From: Amaurobius ferox
Taxonomy: Eukaryota; Arthropoda; Arachnida; Araneae; Amaurobiidae
Assembly (NCBI GenBank): GCA_951213105.1
Contig: OX578145.1
Location: forward strand, 10,578,610-10,642,609
Reading direction: 5' to 3'
DNA: 64,000 nucleotides
Below, piece after piece: positions 22,884-35,255 of this stretch. The position numbers and the translations under genes are program-made. The notes under the pieces were generated by a model. That model worked only from the letters and a program-made list of their open reading frames with translations. It was not told the origin of the DNA and did no database searches. The first letter of the stretch is position 1; each line of letters starts with the position of its first letter.

Positions 22884-24203
22884 AGAGGTAGTGTCAAAAA
22901 GTTCCCGGAATAGGTCAATTACAAATTATTAAAATATAGAACAATAATTTTACCTTCTTGGCCTTCAAAGTACTGTCCTCATGCATCCACGCATTTGTTC
23001 CAGCATTCGTATAACTGTTCAAAACACTCCTGAAATCCATTTCTTGAGAGGTCCTTCAGTTGCTTCATCGCATTTTCGACCACCTCATCTGAATCCAGAA
23101 AACGGTGTCCCTTCAATTTCATTTTCAGTCGTGGAAACAGGTAAAAATCTGCTGGTGCTAGGTCGGGAGAATAAGGAGGGTGTTCCAGAGTGGTAACACT
23201 GTTTCTGGCAAGGTACGTTTTCACAATCACAGCACGATGTGGTGGAGCATTGTCATGTAAAAGAAACCAATCGTTTGTTGCCCATTTTTCAGGTCGTTTT
23301 CGTCTGATTGCATCTCGTAGTCATTTAAAGGATCTCCAGGTAAAGTTCTTTATTGACAGTTTGGCCTTGAGGAATAAATTCGTAGTGTACGCCCTTGTAA
23401 TCGAAAAACACCTCCAACATAACTTTCCCTCGGCTTTTGTCCAAGTGAAATTTTTCTTTCCTTGGTGATGTTTTTGCTTTCCATTCACTTGACTGACGTT
23501 TTGTCTGAGGGTCGTAAAGAAAGCACCATGTCTCATCACCTGTCACGATTTTCTTTAAGAAGCTGTCATCTTCATTAGCCATGTCAATCAAATCCCTGGA
23601 TGTGTTCACTCTCACTTCTTTTTGTTCAGGTGATAACATTTTCGAAACCATGTGCAAACAAATGCGATGCATGTTCAAATTATCATGAAGAATGGTGTGA
23701 ACACTCCCATGTGAAATTCCAAGTTCAGAGGCAATAGCATCAATGGTTATTCGTCTGTCCGCACGCACTATTTCTCGAACGCGCTAAACATTCTCATCTG
23801 CGGTGGAAGAGGAGGGCCGCCCAGTCCGAAGGTCATCTTCGATGTTTGTGCGATCTTCACGAAAATGCTTATGCCACTCGTACACAGCCGTTTTTTTCAT
23901 GGCATCATTTACGTATGCTTTCTTCAGCATCTCGAGCGTCTCAAAAGGTGATTTCTCGAGCAAAATGCAGAATTTGATGTTTGCACGCTGCTCTAAAGAC
24001 AACATTTCAAAATCCGACAAATGAAAAATTCGCTTTGTCAGAAATGATCTGCAGCTAACGCCGACAGTACCGGAAATGAATTCCAGATGGCTGTGTGTTT
24101 TCCTTATTAGTGCTGCCAACTTCTAAAAGAGATATTTCCCCTCTAACGAACACCTGCGTGAATGTAGGCGACCATTCCGGGAACTTATTGTGACTCTGCC
24201 TCG
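22884..24203 (-). mobile_element. Full-length mariner element nested in the piggyBac
   Basis: 1,320 bp between TA dinucleotides (22882-22883 and 24204-24205). The inverted tips are imperfect: AGAGGTAGTGTCA.. with AAGTTCCCGGAAT at left, and the matching CGAGGCAGAGTCA.. with AAGTTCCCGGAAT read in from the right. Removing it and one TA restores 'aaaataagtatttc', which matches the undisturbed piggyBac copy near 51280 (aaaataagaatttc). This proves the order of insertion. Confidence 0.85.
22979..24119 (-). pseudogene. Mariner transposase, one stop and one frameshift
   Basis: Cut-and-paste transposase of about 345-380 residues. Visible parts: an N-terminal helix-turn-helix (AVYEWHKHFREDR, GRPSSS), a second helical region (ELGISHGSVHTIL), and the DD34D catalytic residues in VTGDETWCF, LLHDNAPPHRA and YSPDLAPADFYLFP. 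A TAG at 23784-23786 interrupts it early. An extra T in 'ctttaaatgacta' near 23325 shifts the frame before the second aspartate. The catalytic residues are preserved, so it decayed fairly recently. Dead as it stands. Confidence 0.88.
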
Positions 24204-24359
24204 TAAGTATTTCTTTTATTCCTGAAAAAACTAAATTGCTGGGTTGTATAGGTGATTTTTACTGAATTTTTTTTCGAGAGTTAGGCTTAGTGAAAAAAAT
24301 TAGTCGTTCTTTGGGCCACGGCAGTTCTGGATGCCACCGTCTGCAAAGGGTTAAGGGCC

Positions 24360-24965
24360 CTTAAAAATAAAATGTAAATTTAAGGAGTTGTTAAGGAGTT
24401 TTAATGTCCATGTGAACCCTGAATAATTATAAAAATTTTAGTTGGTGCAAATGTGTTTTTCTCCCATTAATTAGATAATCATTGATCATCTAACCTCTTG
24501 TAATATTATGGGAATAATTGCTGTTTGCGAGTACCAATTACACAATCATGGGTACATGGATTTCTAGATGAAAAATAAAAAATGGGAAAAATTCAATCTC
24601 AAAATTCATGACTTTTTCAGGACATATGTGACCTATTTCCAATTTATGACTGGAATTGTGACTCTTATGCAGATGACAAAAATGCTGATTTGTAAAAAAA
24701 AATTACAAGCATTATGGAGATGTCTCGGAAAACTGTTTACAAATGCTACATACAGGTCAGCTGTATACAAGACAACCAGTGGTTTGCATCCTACTGATGC
24801 TCAGCATTAACTTCAGTGAACCATTCTTGTCCACTTTGGTGTAGATCATAAATGACCTTGTGCAAATGGCATACATAATCTTTATAATGATTATCAATAA
24901 ATCTATGAGGTTGACACATATAGATATTTTCATTTAAATTTGCATATAAATAAGCACATTTTATA
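24360..24965. other. No gene seen (intron)
   Basis: AT-rich intronic DNA between the piggyBac and the Copia relic, with no recognisable repeat or coding signature. Confidence 0.35.
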
Positions 24966-24967
24966 TC

Positions 24968-26930
24968 TAACTAACAAGTAAATATACAAATACAGTGAAA
25001 AAGTTTCTTATTGCAGTGAAATTTACAACAGGACTTAAATACCTCATCAAATGTTTCCCCTTTCATTTGGTTATGTCCCTGAGTAACTAGCCTAACTTTA
25101 AACCTACAAATTTCACCCTTTTCATTTCTTTTAACATTATAGAATACCCACCTACAGCCTATTACTTTCTCATTGACAGGTGCAGGAACTAAATCCCAAA
25201 CTGTTCTGCCTTTCATGAGTTAAATTTCTTCATTCTTAGCTTGGTTCCACTTTTTAGATTGGGGAGATTTCTGTGGTTCAAATAATTCCTAGTTATACAA
25301 AGCTCTATGTTATTAGCCCCAAGTTTATCAAATGAGTCTGGTTTACTTTTAAAATTAAAATACACTTTTTCAAATTTAAGTTGTTTGATTTGCAATAGTC
25401 TTCTAAATGATCTCATTCTGGACTTTGACCCCTCAATATAGTAGTAAATATCAGTTCTTCTAGATCCACCCTTTCTAGGGACTACCTTTCTAACCCATTG
25501 AATATTACCACATAAGGTTAGACCAGAGTCAGCGACAGTTTCAACTGCCCCACTGCTCTCTTCATATTCACTGACTACATTTTCATCATCAGGAGAGTCC
25601 AAATCACCATTTTGTTCCTGAAAATCTTTATAAAAAATTTGATTATTGGGACACACCATGCCTTTAGCCATTTTATGTCCAACATCACTAGTTTACACAA
25701 CTTTCTTGTTATTTAGTAACCAAATTCTATATCCTTATGTCCTTTGAGCATACCCAACCATTACTCCCTCCTTGGCTTTCATGTCAAGTTTGTTCCTCAG
25801 CTGTTTGGGTGTACCCACATAAACTTGACTACCAAAACATTTTAAAGGAGTTACTGAGGGCTTGTTTCCACAGCAAAAGGTTTTTTTTACTTAAATTTAT
25901 AGCAAATCCTGATTTTTACATAAGTGAAACACAAAAGAGTTTCTGTCTCCAAACAATGATCTAATTTACTAGCATTAAGCATAGCTTTGATACAATGAAC
26001 AAGTTAAATCTTTCGTAAGCTCTGTTTTGTTGTGGCGTATATGTCTTTGATTTCTCAGTCCTAATGCCCCGATTATCTAGAAAAAAGTTAAATTTATTAT
26101 GGCAAAATTCCATACTGCAATCAGTTCTTACATTTATTATTTTCAAATTTAAAAATCTTTCTGCACATGCCTAAATTTTCTGAAGGCCGTTAATACATCC
26201 AATTTTTGCTTCAATTGAAAACAGTTACTTTCCTAGAGGAGTCATCTCATCGGTTATGGTTAAGAAATACTTTGCTCCACCTAATGATGTAGTTGGTATA
26301 GGTCCACAAACATCCATATGGATTAACTCTAGAGGTTTGTTAGAGCATATCTTGCCCAAAGCTATACAAGTTACCCTTTTTGTTTTAGCAAGCTTACAAC
26401 CATCACAATTTATTTTAGTGTTATCTAATTTAAGCAATCCTCTAACTCCTGTAATTTTACTAGTATAAGTTATATATAATACACATTTAATTGGCAAAAA
26501 CATTGCCAAAGTTCAATATCAGTATTTTACATTAGTTGAGAAATTTAAAGGTTTATTTTTAGTTTGAACTTCTTCTATAATAGAACCTTTTAAATCATAT
26601 CTTAGTTTAAGTACAAATTGTTATCCCCATTAGCATAAAATTGACATAAAATTGTTGGCAAATAATACCAAATCTTTCCATGCGAACCAAGAACCAAGAA
26701 AGGAATAACCACACTTTTCTAAAAGTGAGGCAGCTGAAAGATTATGTTTTAAGTTTAGGCAAATACATTACATTTTTCAAAACTATCTTATTTCTTTCCC
26801 CCTTTAAATTTGCAAATTATTTTACTATTCCTATCCCCTCCACCGGACTTTCTATATCGCCTACAGCTAGGAACATAGTGGTTAACTCAACCTTTTTAAT
26901 TTCAGTGAACAGATCAAGATAAGTTGCCCA
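24968..26930 (-). pseudogene. Ty1/Copia retrotransposon pol relic
   Basis: Reading on the minus strand from 26930: a protease-like end (FLAVGDIESPVEGIGIVK, about 26900-26820); an integrase zinc region and first catalytic Asp (CDGCKLAKTK, LIHMDVCGP, 26430-26300); the integrase core (VRTDCSMEF, YTPQQNRAYERFN, 26140-25990); a linker (25730-25220); and the start of reverse transcriptase (WDLVPAPVNEKVIGCRWVF, 25200-25060). Stops and frameshifts separate the pieces, and the catalytic RT motifs, RNase H and LTRs are not found. The order is Copia type (integrase before RT). Confidence 0.85.
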
Positions 26931-26944
26931 ATCAGTGTGATGAA

Positions 26945-27185
26945 ATCATGATTGACTGTGATTCGCATGCAGCTGTGGACTTACTGCTCGCGACCACACA
27001 AAATCGAACTGTGTTTCACAGTCTGAAACTGCAAAGCAATCGGCCCAATCTACAGGCTATTGGTGCATTGGGTTTGAAAGGATTCCAGAGAAATTTTGGT
27101 TGCCAAAAATGGTGACTTACTCTAATAATTTTGATCTCACCAGGCCTGCAAATGGCGACCTGGCCATTGCAAATCTGCAGCTCTA
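26945..27185 (+). repeat. Dispersed repeat D, copy 1
   Basis: This matches the reverse complement of 53874-54134 over its length: 'attgactgygattcrc', 'aagcaatcggcc', 'gaaaggatkcyagagaaatt', 'aatggcgactta', 'tggcgacctggcca'. No coding signature is shared, so it is a non-coding mobile repeat. The exon-like open frame at 26924-27115 is chance. Confidence 0.7.
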
Positions 27186-27724
27186 GAACATAAGTGACAT
27201 CGTCATTGGTAGGAGTGACAAACTGTTCAATAGATAATAAATGATTGTGATTGTAAAGGTTTGCTCCAAAGTCCGTAGACAGATGCAAGGAACAGGTAAA
27301 AGGGACAAAAAACATGAGATAATTTCCAGGTCAACTCTGAAATTTTCTAGGATTTTGATGAAAATATGCATTGTTCCCTGACTTTTTTACCTATTTTTTT
27401 ATTCCCTGAAATTTTCAGGTTTTCCCAATTTTCCCTGACCTGTATAAATTTGAACTTCTTTGATAAAATGCTTGTAACTCAGATATATACACATTTTCAA
27501 TTAAAGCATATTTGAAATTTTGAAAAATACACAGAAATGTCTTCAGTTGTGGGTCAAATATTTGTGGGTTAATTTTAAAATAACTTCACATGGAACAATG
27601 TGAAATATAAAAATAATAGACAAGCTAAAAAGATTGTAACAATTTGGCATCAATCATTTTACTATCAACCAAACATTGTTAACAAAATTTTTATAATATG
27701 AAAACAATATACAAATGTACTTAC
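27186..27724. other. Intron; contains a degenerate CAGGGAA-type repeat
   Basis: 27310-27440 is rich in 'ttccctga' and 'ttttcaggt' words, also seen near 43205-43320, 43860-43945, 45220-45260 and 55535-55560. This pattern is common at the ends of arthropod DNA-element relics. Nothing else is recognised. Confidence 0.35.
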
Positions 27725-27826
27725 ATTCTGTAGTCTCATGATGTAATCACCAGTAGATTTCAATGCCACTGCGAGTTCATCCATATACTTGTTGACTGCA
27801 TTAGGCACTGTACCACGAGCAACAAA
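27725..27826 (-). CDS. ATRX/XNP-like gene, internal exon
   Basis: The exon is 102 bases (34 codons), phase 0 at both ends, reading FVARGTVPNAVNKYMDEL and ending GDYIMRLQN. The acceptor ends atttatag and the donor is AAT|GTAAGT, a near-consensus site. It lies between a PLE/Tc1-rich intron of about 11.9 kb (27827-39706) and a piggyBac/mariner/Copia-rich intron of about 7.0 kb (20760-27724). It was recognised by splice signals and coding phase. Confidence 0.7.
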
Positions 27827-28212
27827 CTATAAATGGAGAGAAATAAAACTGTTCAATCTTTTAGATAATCCTCTTCTTTAATAAAGGCAGTAATTAAAGC
27901 ATTATGATTTCCTTAGCATAACAGCTTAATTATATTCCCTTAATGAAATAATTTGCATGCGAATTTGTGTACGTCAATTCACATAAAAAATATGTGCCCT
28001 TTTTCTAGTAACAGCACCCTGCCCTTTTACAATCCTGGGGGATAGTCTGCAGTAAAACCATGTTTGAATTTTCTACTGCAACAAATTACATGATTCGAAA
28101 AGTAAAATTACTAGTTAAAATTACTAGTTTTAACATCACCAAATCCAAAACCTGGAAAAATGTTAAATCTAAAGGCAGCAGAAAGTGTAGTTGAATTCTA
28201 CAACTGTGATGA

Positions 28213-29250
28213 TGCGAGTTGAATTATGCCGAGCAAAAAAGATTGTATTTTTATTAAAACTCAGGAAGGTAAGATAAATGTTCAAAAGAGATTAGTTTTA
28301 AGCAATTTAAAAGAGGTCTATGCACATTTCAAAAATACATACCCAGATATTTCAATTAGTTTCTCAAAATTTGCTGCATTAAGACCAAAGAACTGTATCT
28401 TAGCTGGCCACAAAGGCACACATGCACTGTGTGTATGAATCATGTATCAAAATGTTAAATTAATGCTAGAGAACAGCAAATTATCAGAATTAGTACGAGA
28501 AAGAATAGGCTATAAACTTACTTATCAACAGTCTAAGCAACATGATTTGTAACCCACCTCAAATTAATTGCTATTTTAATTCATGTGCTGAATGTCTAGG
28601 ATTTTTGCAATTATCAAAAATATTTGAAAATGTTTTTGAAGAAATTAAGATTCAATGAAGTGACATTCAAGCAATAGATAACTACAGACATGTTAGAGCT
28701 TGAAATCTTTGTAAAATCTTGTGAAGATTTTTTAGATTATTTAATACAGAAGCTAACAATATTAAATCACCATTCATTTATAGCCAGTCAGCAACTTACT
28801 TACCTCAAAGATTTAAAGACGTGTCTAGTTAAAGGGGAATTTATTGTCTTATGTGATAAATTATTTATTATTCAAGATGAAGCCCAAGGGTTACACTGGA
28901 AAAATACTCATTCATCCATTTGCTATATATTTTCAAAATGCCATTACCAAAACTTTAGACACTGACAACTTAATTATTATCTCTGACTGTATGAAACATA
29001 ATACCATAACAGTTAACACATTTCAAAAGTGCCTACTAACATTTTTAAGGCAGCAATATGGAAATGAAATAAATAAAAAAATGCTATTTTTTAGATGGAG
29101 TAGCTGTTCAGTATAAAAATATCTTCTTGAACATTACATACCATGAAAATGATTTATCCATTACCCAATTAAGTGGGGCAGACTGCACTATAAAAGTCAT
29201 GCAACTAACTGTTCTGTAGGAATCAAAAGTCCAGTTGCCTGGTAGGAAGT
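28213..29250 (+). pseudogene. Relic of an unnamed, repeat-encoded animal protein family
   Basis: The frame starts KKDCIFIKTQEGKINVQKRL and continues LKEVYAHFKNTYP, ISFSKFAALRPKNCILAG and THALCV. Later pieces read HHSFIASQQLTYL, FIIQDEAQGLHW, IHPFAIYF, ISDCMKHNT and YFLDGVAVQYKN. I recall this pattern (FSKF..LRPK, the QDE block, the S/LDG..QYKN block) from many uncharacterised invertebrate proteins present in multiple copies, which suggests a transposase-like origin. Several stops and frameshifts break it (28436, about 28550-28690, 29114). Its function is not known to me. Confidence 0.55.
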
Positions 29251-32200
29251 AAAAATTGTTTGTTATATAATGAATTTAACAAGAAAACTTTCCGTCAATA
29301 CTTGCAACTTTTGGATTTGATTGAATTGTATAATTTTGGTATTCTACAGTACTTTTTATGCATATCAGGACACCAGGATTACTTTGACTAGGACCTAAAG
29401 TTTAAAAGAAATTTTGAACAAGAGCATGTATGCTTAGATGGAGCTCATCACCAGATTTTGAGTTCAAACCCAGAATTTCATATAGATCTAATCTGAAAGT
29501 TAGAGAATGAACTGTTTTCCACAAGTGGACCTTGCAGCTTCAAAAAATTTCCTTATAGGCAGAAAGTTTGTGTTTGCGACTTTAGGAAATTGCTTGTTAA
29601 GTGCTTTATTAACTCAGAAATAATTTAGTTTTCTAAAAGAGCATGACTAACTTTTTCCCAAACTTTCTTTTATGAGTAAATGAATTGTAATAAAATGTTT
29701 CATACTGTACATATTTAAAATGTATTTATTTAAGAAACCAAAATTATGCATGAAAATGCTCTTTTCTAGTTTTAAAATATTTAATTTGATATAATTTTCC
29801 TTTGAACACCAATTCATACAGCATTTTTTTTTAATAAATAGCTAGCTTTTATGAAACTGAATACATTTAAAAAATTCAGCAATAAAAGAAAAGTTATACA
29901 AAATAAATCTTGACCCCCCCCCCCTTTACTTTTTATTAAACCACTGCATAACTTCATCTATATACTTCAAGGCCCCAAAATAAATGTGCAGAAAAGCCCC
30001 CCTGCTTCGGTTAGCAAAAGGCTGACAGTATATACACTTGGAGGAAAGAATGTGTGTGTCCACAAGTATAGTCTTTTGCTGGGGAGATTGCTCTGTCTCT
30101 ATCCGTGTGAAGAAGGGTTTTTCTTTTGCCTTTGAATCAGTTAATACTTTTATAAACTTTTTTTGCTGTTATTAATGATAAGTATTTATTTTTATGATAA
30201 TCCTGACATCAGTTTGAGCAAAAATTACATCTTTTTATATTATGTATGTATAGAAAGAGAATCTAAGAAGGTTAGGTTTCTTGGGATCTTTTTATTCGTT
30301 CAAAACTAGAAGCTTAAGTTTTGTTAATCTTATAATGAATGCACCTACCTTATATGAAAATATTTAGAAAACACAAAAGAAAATACACGTAATGAATAAA
30401 AGTAAGATTAAGAAACAATTTGTCTACTTCATCACCTATTCATATGTCTATATATTTTTTTTCCTAATATTTTTTCTTGCAGTCTCTGAACAGTCATTAT
30501 TTCTTGCTATGTAATAAAACTATTTCTGTATAAAGTCACATACATTCTTTTCTCCCTTCTATCGCGAGTGTGCTTAACTCCATCCATAATGAAATTAAAT
30601 AAAATGGTAAAAAACAGTTGGACAAAAATAATAATATAAGTCAAATTTATTTGCAGCAATATTATGGAACATTTCAAATCTTAACACAATCAAACTTGAA
30701 AATTGATTGCCAATTGAATTACCACCAGTTTTACCAACCCTCGGACTGAAAATTATGGATTCCCGAACAGAAAATTATCCCATTGTGCAATCAAGAAACA
30801 TCATACATTTACACAACAATTGTCCGAGAAGTGGTGAAATCAAATATTTTTAATCATTAACACAAAATGTTGCCAATCTGCAGCAATTATTGATTATTTT
30901 ATTAGAAACTCTCAAGGACCAGTTAATTATCACCTATTTTTTACTATCAAATCTCTATTTACTAATATATTGTCCAGTCCGACCAAAAAATTTATAGTCT
31001 GCATTGAAATTTATCTCTGTGTTAGAGGGATTTTGTCCCAAGAAATGTTTTTACAAAACTAGCAGTAGTGCCTGTGAGGTAATTTTCAATTCTTTTTCAC
31101 ATATCTCACTTAGAAGACGAGAAGTGCCATCTTTTGTTCAAAGAAAAAAATTCATATGAAAACCCTAACTTTTTATTGTATAAATGCTTATGTTATCGTG
31201 CATGTAATGTATGATATGTACAAATGGCAACAGTGATCGGCACCATTGAAATGGTATGCAGTGAGAGATGGAATAGGTGAAGCTGCCATATTACTCAGCA
31301 GTAAAGTTGTCTGTGCATTTTGGAATCAAGTTGTTAAGTTTTCGTCTATTTGACAAAGACATGTTATGATTACTAATTTATAAAAACATTCCACAACTTA
31401 AACTGGGGAGTTTATTAAAGATGCTTAGAGCATCTGTTTTACCCAGCCAGGGAAACAAAAACATTGCCTTTTATTAAAAAGAATCTAACATGTTTTGACG
31501 CTACTTATTAAGAAGGAAAACATAACACATTTATCCCATTATGCCCACAAAGTGAAGAACAAATCAACAGTCTTCTCAGTACAGGCTTCTTATATCAGGT
31601 TTTATATACTTGGCTATGTCTGAAAGATGGTTTAATTGCACATTTTTATTCTGTTAGTATTGAGCATATATACATATTCTGTTAGTATTGGTATCTTTCT
31701 AGAAAAAAGTTGGTCAACTAGATCTAAAGATGAATATCTCCTTCATAAAAACTTTGTTTTGCCCTACTATATTGAATAATCTCCTTCAACAGACAACTAC
31801 ATCTGAAAAATGCAATTTAGTGGATCATACAGCAAGCCCCTCCCTTTTTTTTTGTGTGTGTGTGTGTGTGTGTGCAGTAATAAAAAATGACACATAAATA
31901 ACTCCCAGTTTTATAATAGGTTTTACCACCGAAAATTATTTTAAAAATATCATTGATTCAAAGAAGCATTATTGAATAAATAGGCAAAATTATTTAGGAA
32001 CGATAACTAGCCGAAATAAACTACATTTTAAAATCTATAATACCAACAATTATATTAAAGTTATAAAATATGTTGATTCTAAATGGAAACAAATTAAACA
32101 TTTAAGTAACCTATAAAACAATTCAATTTAAAACAAGACACTAATTAATACATAAACTCATATAGATCACTTCACCTAATATCTAATTGCAGAAAAAATA

Positions 32201-32526
32201 TATATATAAATATATATTGAGTCAGTTACTAATGACACATAACTTACTTACTGGTTATTATATGTGAGAACAATTATCAGAAAATTCATATTTATTACTA
32301 AAACAACTGATAAAGTCAAATATGCCCACTCAGGAATCTTATAGGGTGTGTCTTACATTGCATTGTTCAAGAAATAATCAGAGCGAAGCTTCATTTGGCA
32401 GCTACGAATATGATATGCACCAATAGCCAGTGTTTTTGAAATAATACTAGAAATGAGAAAAATGCTTTGTGTGCATGCTCTAACCCAAGCTATTTCTCGA
32501 ATGTTTCGCTTGTGAAGTCATGAGAA
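29251..32526. other. Intron with no gene seen
   Basis: AT-rich DNA with simple tracts: poly-C at about 29914-29925, a GT repeat at 31850-31875, a poly-T run before it. No coding frames with family similarity. 29280-29500 may be the decayed tail of the preceding relic. Confidence 0.4.
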
Positions 32527-33770
32527 ACAAGAAAGATCAATCATGCATAAAGCATAGATTATGAAACACTTTCCAATTTCAATGCAATTTCATTTAAACA
32601 CCTCTAAAATGCTATACATTCCTCGGTAATATTTAAAAAATTATCACAATACTACATTAATTTATTATATTTGAAAACTTAAAAGTTCATCGAAAAAAAT
32701 GAACTTCATTCAAATGACGTCAATTAAATATGAATCACCTGGTAATGTTTTTAACATTTTCATAATACTACAATAACTTATTATATTTGAAAACTTAATC
32801 AAAAACAACTGAAATTTATTCAAATGATGCCATCGAAATATAAAACGCCTGGCTCTCTCTATAAAGGCATTTCATTCATAAACATTTTCCCATTCATTTC
32901 ATTCATCACAATACTATATTTTATTTAAAAACTTTATTTTATTTAAAAGACCATGGAGGTACAAGTAATTAAACTCTATGCTTAAAACTTCATCGAAAAA
33001 AATTGTCCTCTCTGTAAAATCAATGAATATTTCATTCATATCAGCTATGCAGACTCTATGAACTAAATAATTTTGTGTTAAAGAAATGCAGCAATTCTTG
33101 TACAACTCATTCTACATATTTTGCTGTTTACATTTTATTTAAGTGAAAAATAGGCTTCGTTGTAGAAATAATCAAATTTGGATGATCATTTAAACTCAAA
33201 TATATTATAATTGCGTATGTAGATGCACAGAATTTAGGCAAAAATAAAGCGGTTTTAGGAGGGACACAATACTCAATATGAATTAAAAAGAGCTTTAAAA
33301 ATCACGATTTTGAGACAAGATGGGTGCCATATTTCATTTTGAAGTGGGTCACGTGATCTCTTCATATAAAAGGTGTAATTATTATTTTAATTTTTATTTA
33401 AAAAACTACTGAATATATTTTGCTGAATTTTTTTTTATATATTTTATGGGGTAATTTGAATATTACCTAAAATTTTCGAAGCAATTTGTGAATTTTAAAT
33501 CTGCTTAAAAAATGTTTGAAAAATTAGGTCCCATAGGATTCAATGTATTTCATTTTTTCCACTCGGGTTCAATTCAAAACTAATTGGGTGATATTATTCA
33601 TTTATATTCCCATAGGTCCCACAGACCGTCTGAACAACATACTAAAATTTCATTTTGATTAAGTCATTTTTACGGCAGTTATTGTGCTAACGGACAGACA
33701 GAGACAGACAGAATGAACAAAGTCATAAACACTTTTCAACTTTGTTGTAAAGTGTTAAAAAAATTAAGTA
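32527..33770 (-). repeat. Family A arm (left-arm orientation)
   Basis: It starts with the family A tip ACAAGAAAGATCAATCATGC and follows the reverse complement of the arm at 14720-15896, through 'gaagtgggtcacgtgatc' to 'cacagaccgtctgaaca'. About 100 bases around 'tattatatttgaaaactta' are duplicated inside it. The opposite arm is missing. The open frame at 32914-33105 is chance. Confidence 0.75.
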
Positions 33771-34046
33771 AGGGGTTTTTGAAGACAAAACAAAGATATC
33801 GAATGATTTAATTACAATTTTATTGTGTTGACAGGAAAAATTGTAATTTACATTAAAAAATAATATAACAAAATTGAAAATTAAGGTTATTGGTTATAGA
33901 TATCTTTTATGTTTTTTGGTGAGTAAAGCACGGCTCCCTTTGCTTTATCTTACTGTAGGCTACTGTCAAAATGTGCCGCATATTATAGGTATCTGTGGTT
34001 TAAAGGGTCCCGGATTAATGGGAGTCAACTGTATGTGTGTGTGTGG

Positions 34047-34082
<36 letters not shown>

Positions 34083-34095
34083 TAATCTATATATA

Positions 34096-35255
34096 CACTG
34101 CTGGACAATTGCTAAGGATGGGTGACACTATCCCCCATAGTAACTACAAAATGAAAGGAAGCAAAATGTGGAAAATTAGTATAAGTGCCGGATAAAAGTA
34201 AGAAGAAGTGTGTGTATGCAAATTTTTCATTTCCATGAATGTTCATCATGTGATAGCACTGTTAAGAGATTTAAAGGATTTGACGCATGTGGACAGTTGT
34301 TGTTCCAAGTTGAAAGCTCAGACCACACGACTCACCCAAAGGTATGGAGCAGCACAGAGTATGGCCGGAGTTGTTGTTTCAAGTGAAAGTTTGATGGGAA
34401 AGATTTAATTGACGAACTTGAAATTTTCGATATGTCTTCCTGATATCACTTAGATGATTTTACACATGGACGTATTATTGGAAAGATTGAAGAAGGGTGA
34501 AAAATAACAGATGTTGCCAGGGAGTTCGACAATGCCCACAGCATTGTTTCATGGCTGTGGCAAGCATTTAAAACAACTGGAATGTGTAGCAAGAGTCACG
34601 GAGGCTGTCGTCGTGACCGGACAAAGAAACACTGATGAAGTTCTACTGCCTTATGTTTGCTTTTTCCATGGTGCTGTTGGTGATAAATTTGTTTTCATGG
34701 AAGACAAAGCACCATGTCACATGTCATCGAACACTCGCTGTTCAGGATTGTCTAGTTAGCAAGGGTATTCAATGCCTCGTATGCCCAGCATGCTCTTCAG
34801 ATCTAAACCCCAGTAAAAATGTTTGGAATGCTTTGGGGAGGCGACATGTTGGTCAAAAATATCCTCCATCAAACAAGAACACCCTCATTCGTGCACCGAC
34901 AGAGAAGTGGGATAATTTGCCTTAAGAGTTGCTGGATAATGTTGTGCAAAGCATGACACGACATGTGGAATATTGCATTGTACTCCACGGTGGACATATC
35001 CGGTACTGACACCTTTCTCAAAGGTGCCTGCTGTCGTTCATATGCATTTTTTCATTTCTCCGTACACAGCATCAAATGAACATTTTTTCCCTTTCAGATG
35101 TTTCAAAACCTTCTGTATTTTCCAGAATAATAAATGATCTTTATTCTAATGTCCGAACAGTGTGGCAACAATATTTTATCCTGTTGGTCCTCCGCCCCTG
35201 CTTAATGTTGTGCTATATTGCAATTTGTGATCCGTCCTTAGCAATTGTCCAGCAG
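34096..35255 (+). mobile_element. Tc1-like transposon, internally deleted
   Basis: The tips are inverted: CACTGCTGGACAATTGCTAA at left and CTGCTGGACAATTGCTAA read in from the right end, with TA at both flanks as for Tc1/mariner insertions. About 1.16 kb, shorter than the usual 1.6 kb. The coding region has lost its middle. Confidence 0.82.
34450..34990 (+). pseudogene. Tc1-like transposase remnant
   Basis: An N-terminal helix-turn-helix pattern (GRIIGKIEEG, then ITDVAREFDNAHSIVS.LW) is joined by deletion to the catalytic C-terminal half (DEVLLPYVCFFHGAVGDKF, then FMEDKAPCH carrying the second Asp, then SSDLNPSKNVWNALGR with the final acidic region). The first catalytic Asp is in the deleted part and the usual DLNPIE block reads DLNPSK. 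Stops and frameshifts add to the damage. The pieces at 34208-34408, 34511-34759 and 34635-34925 are fragments of it in different frames. Confidence 0.75.

Larger units (their letters stand above)
22014..24350 (+). mobile_element. piggyBac element, internally deleted, carrying a mariner
   Basis: Both ends are flanked by TTAA (22010-22013 and 24351-24354), the piggyBac target site. The tips are inverted: CCCTTTGCAGATGGTTG at left and CCCTTTGCAGACGGTGG read in from the right. It keeps the first part of the transposase frame and then jumps to the 3' non-coding end, removing what corresponds to about 49712-51247 of the copy at 48869-51461. A mariner later landed in the remaining 3' part. It could only be moved by a transposase supplied elsewhere. 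Confidence 0.85.
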
